DNA from: an uncultured Clostridium sp.
GTDB lineage: Bacteria > Bacillota > Clostridia > Lachnospirales > Lachnospiraceae
Assembly (NCBI GenBank): GCA_902496665.1
Contig: CABVBU010000039.1
Location: forward strand, 1-23,728
DNA length: 23,728 bases
Reading direction: 5' to 3'
Under the pieces are notes generated by a model, which searched no databases, was not told the origin of the DNA, and saw only the letters and a program-made list of their open reading frames with translations. Made by a program: the position numbers and the translations under genes. Each line of letters begins with the position of its first letter. Within the stretch, counting starts at the first letter, position 1. Below, piece by piece: positions 21,817 to 23,728 of this stretch.

Positions 21817-21894
21817 AAATTGGTATCAGAGAGGCCAGAAGCTTTTGATCCCAACATCTTGAGATAAGAGAAAAAGAAAACGGGGAGGTTCACA

Positions 21895-22995
21895 ATGAAG
21901 AAAGAAAAAATGATATTAGTACCCGCAGCGTTTCTTATGACGGCAATGCTGGCATTTCCGGTTATGGCATCGGAAAAGATCGAAGAGGTCACGATCGATA
22001 TCAGTGCGGTCCTGACAGATTCCGACAACCTTGAAGTTGAGGCGGAAGTGTCGGATGACGGCTGCTATGTAGATGAGGTGACAGTCACAAATACACCGAG
22101 CGGGGACTGGAACGACAGCACAAAGCCGAAGGTAAAAGTTACTCTTGGTACGGAGAGCGGATATACATTCTCAACCGGACTTGGCAGATCCGATGTATAT
22201 CTCGGAAATGATGATCAGACGGTGACATCTGTTTCGAGAAGTACTTCAAAGCTGTCTGTTTATGTGACACTCCCGAAGATTGAGGATATCGACATGGACT
22301 ATGATTCCGATGATGATCTGGAAGTATATGATCTTTTCTGGGATGACAGCTACGGCGGAGTTGCATGCTGGGAGGGATCTGATTTCGCAAAGAAATATCA
22401 GGTCCGTTTATATAGGGACGGAAGCGCAGTGGGGTCCACATATACGACAACGAATGATTACTACAACTTCTGTGGTTCCTTCACAAAAAGTGGAAGTTAT
22501 ACATTTAAGGTAAAAGCGATCCGGGGAAACAACGAGACCAGCTGGCAGGAGTCTGACTCCAAAGATGTAAACAGCAGCGAGGCATCCGCAATCTACGCGA
22601 ACCGCACAGCGGCAGCGAACTATTACGGCAGCGGTTCCTCAGGATCCAACAATCAGACAAGCTCCGGCTCCTCCAGCACCGCAGGCGGCGCATGGCTCCG
22701 CGACGGCAACGGCTGGTGGTGGTGCAACCCGGATAAGACTTACCCGGTGGCGAACTGGAAGCTGATCAACAATGTATGGTATTATTTCAACCAGTCCGGA
22801 TATATGACAGAGAACCAGTGGGTAATGAACAACAACCGATGGTATTACTGCGGAGTGTCCGGCGCGATGGTCAAGAGCCAGTGGGTACAGACGAACGGCG
22901 CGTGGTACTACTGCGGAGCTGACGGCGCGATGCTCACGAGCCAGATGATCGGCGGACAGTATTATGTTGATAAAAATGGCGTCTGGGTGCAGTAG
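21895..22995 (+). CDS. Secreted protein with C-terminal cell-wall-binding repeats
   Basis: 366 residues, ATG 21895 with GGGGAGG about 6 nt upstream. Signal peptide: MKKEKMILVPAAFLMTAMLAFPVMA. Residues about 26-125 form a beta-rich acidic domain (VTIDISAVLTDSDNLEVEAEV, VKVTLGTESGYTF). About 135-235 looks like a fibronectin/Ig-like fold (YQVRLYRDGSAVGSTYTTT, SGSYTFKVKAIRGNN). A Ser/Gly/Asn linker covers about 245-263. The C-terminus is four to five aromatic repeats of the CW_binding_1/choline-binding type: GWWWCNPD, NNVWYYFNQSGYMTENQWV, NNRWYYCGVSGAMVKSQWV, NGAWYYCGADGAMLTSQ. No catalytic domain is recognised; a structural or adhesive surface protein is likely. Monocistronic. Confidence 0.85.
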   Translation: MKKEKMILVPAAFLMTAMLAFPVMASEKIEEVTIDISAVLTDSDNLEVEAEVSDDGCYVDEVTVTNTPSGDWNDSTKPKVKVTLGTESGYTFSTGLGRSDVYLGNDDQTVTSVSRSTSKLSVYVTLPKIEDIDMDYDSDDDLEVYDLFWDDSYGGVACWEGSDFAKKYQVRLYRDGSAVGSTYTTTNDYYNFCGSFTKSGSYTFKVKAIRGNNETSWQESDSKDVNSSEASAIYANRTAAANYYGSGSSGSNNQTSSGSSSTAGGAWLRDGNGWWWCNPDKTYPVANWKLINNVWYYFNQSGYMTENQWVMNNNRWYYCGVSGAMVKSQWVQTNGAWYYCGADGAMLTSQMIGGQYYVDKNGVWVQ

Positions 22996-23016
22996 AATAA
23001 AAATTTCAAAAACCCC

Positions 23017-23045
23017 TTTAAAAACAAAGGTCTTTCGTATATAAT
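23017..23045 (+). promoter_or_regulatory. Putative promoter of the mreB-family gene
   Basis: TTTAAA (23017-23022, 4/6) is 17 bp from TATAAT (23040-23045, 6/6). The transcript starts near 23052 and carries a leader of about 190 nt. Confidence 0.65.
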
Positions 23046-23081
23046 AAAAACTGATATTTCGCGTCCTGTTGAGACTGACGG

Positions 23082-23191
23082 AGGTATCTGGTCGGGATAC
23101 CTGTTTGCAAAGCAGCAGGGAAAACAACAGGGTTTTCTTAAATATACAGGAAATAGAGAGAAGCGAGGCGCGTCCCGGACGACGGGATGCG
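23082..23191 (+). promoter_or_regulatory. Structured leader of the mreB-family gene
   Basis: Perfect hairpin AGGTATC/GATACCT (23082-23102). A second possible hairpin, GAAAAC/GTTTTC, lies just upstream of 23141. A 9-bp stem with one G-U pairs 23169-23177 with 23183-23191 around GACGA. No known class is recognised; it could affect mRNA stability or expression. Confidence 0.4.
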
Positions 23192-23240
23192 GAAATAGAT
23201 TCAGGAGATATTTAGTTAGAAAGACAGGAGGAAGACGACA

Positions 23241-23728
23241 ATGATGATGTCAAATGACATTGGAATTGACTTGGGTACCGCCAGCATCCTTGTTTATATT
23301 AAAGGAAAAGGCGTTGTTTTAAAGGAACCGTCCGTAGTAGCACTGGACAGAGAGACGAATAAAGTAATTACCTTCGGTGAGGAGGCGCGTCTGATGATCG
23401 GACGTACTCCGGGTAATATCGTTGCGGTAAGACCGCTCCGTAAAGGTGTAATTTCCGATTATACCGTAACCGAAAAAATGTTAAAATATTTCATCAACAA
23501 AGCGGTCGGAAAGAGAACCTTAAGAAAACCGCGTATCGCTGTCTGCATCCCGAGCGGTGCGACAGAGGTTGAGAGAAAGGCCGTTGAGGACGCAACTTAT
23601 CAGGCAGGTGCCCGCGAGGTCTGCATCATCGAGGAGCCGGTTGCGGCAGCCATCGGTGCAGGAATCGATATCTCCAAGGCATGCGGAAACATGATCGTAG
23701 ATATCGGAGGCGGTACTGCGGATATCGC
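23241..23728 (+). CDS. mreB: MreB-family rod-shape actin homologue (3' end outside window)
   Basis: The first 162 residues are visible, from ATG 23241 (AGGAGG at 23226-23231, 9 nt spacer); ATG 23244 or 23247 are possible alternatives. Cytoplasmic actin-like ATPase that forms membrane filaments guiding lateral wall synthesis. Visible: phosphate-1 motif IGIDLGTASILVYIKGKG, EPSVVALD, VAVRPLRKGVISDYTVTEKML, PSGATEVERKAV, EEPVAAAIGAG and phosphate-2 motif IVDIGGGTADI at the edge. Whether it is MreB, Mbl or a paralogue cannot be decided from this part and without mreC/mreD context. It carries its own promoter and a long leader. Confidence 0.93.
   Translation, partial: MMMSNDIGIDLGTASILVYIKGKGVVLKEPSVVALDRETNKVITFGEEARLMIGRTPGNIVAVRPLRKGVISDYTVTEKMLKYFINKAVGKRTLRKPRIAVCIPSGATEVERKAVEDATYQAGAREVCIIEEPVAAAIGAGIDISKACGNMIVDIGGGTADI

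Noticed and set aside
23010..23030. Terminator after the wall-binding-repeat gene
   Set aside because: CCTTT/AAAGG is only a 5-bp stem with no T tract. The same bases form a plausible -35 region for the mreB-family gene.
1..23728. CRISPR arrays, insertion sequences, tRNA, rRNA
   Set aside because: No regularly spaced repeats, transposase-like frames, cloverleaf sequences or rRNA segments were seen on either strand.

Overview
This 23.7 kb window is chromosomal DNA from an anaerobic Firmicute, most likely a gut Lachnospiraceae (Clostridium cluster XIVa-like). The reasons are: a six-cysteine SCIFF peptide with its radical SAM maturase beside secDF, tgt and yajC (a clostridial neighbourhood); secreted proteins with tryptophan/tyrosine-rich cell-wall-binding repeats; an M20 amidohydrolase; a TIGR04086/DUF3792 membrane protein; strong GGAGG ribosome binding sites; and frequent TTG starts. 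No CRISPR, IS element, tRNA or rRNA was seen.

Layout. 1-2321: the 3' end of tyrS, then an M20 amidohydrolase, closed by a bidirectional terminator. 2378-6400: a module visibly poorer in G+C in the stretches I counted. It holds an OmpR-type response regulator and sensor kinase on the minus strand, divergent from two exported proteins: a small charged helical protein and a cell-wall-binding GH5-like protein that seems to lack its catalytic nucleophile. An 11-bp-period direct repeat lies between the divergent promoters. 6400-8881: a DUF1538 membrane protein and a tandem PII-like protein, behind a structured leader. 8960-9115: a cluster of nested inverted repeats. 9175-10623: a CNNM/CorC-type transporter. 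10672-12215: a yybP-ykoY-type (Mn2+) riboswitch with its terminator, controlling an OadB-like membrane protein and a 39-residue OadG-like partner, with no decarboxylase subunit. 12212-12571: TIGR04086 protein, convergent.

12878-18697: scfA (SCIFF), an attenuator-like hairpin, scfB, secDF, tgt and yajC. This joins RiPP maturation, protein export and tRNA modification in one codirectional array. 18724-19818: a PF06541-type membrane protein with a long helical tail (minus). 20051-21160: an exported DUF5722-type glycosidase-like protein (minus) with both acidic active-site candidates present. 21418-21585: a strong candidate for an unannotated small RNA on the minus strand, with GNRA-capped stems, C-rich unpaired stretches and a U7 terminator. 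21895-22995: a secreted protein with cell-wall-binding repeats. 23040-23728: a roughly 190-nt structured leader and the 5' part of an mreB-family gene, cut by the window end.

The two most interesting points are the Mn2+ riboswitch in front of a decarboxylase-less OadB/OadG pair, which suggests a cation (possibly Mn2+) exporter, and the structured minus-strand RNA at 21418-21585. All functions are read from sequence patterns and family knowledge; no database search was run.
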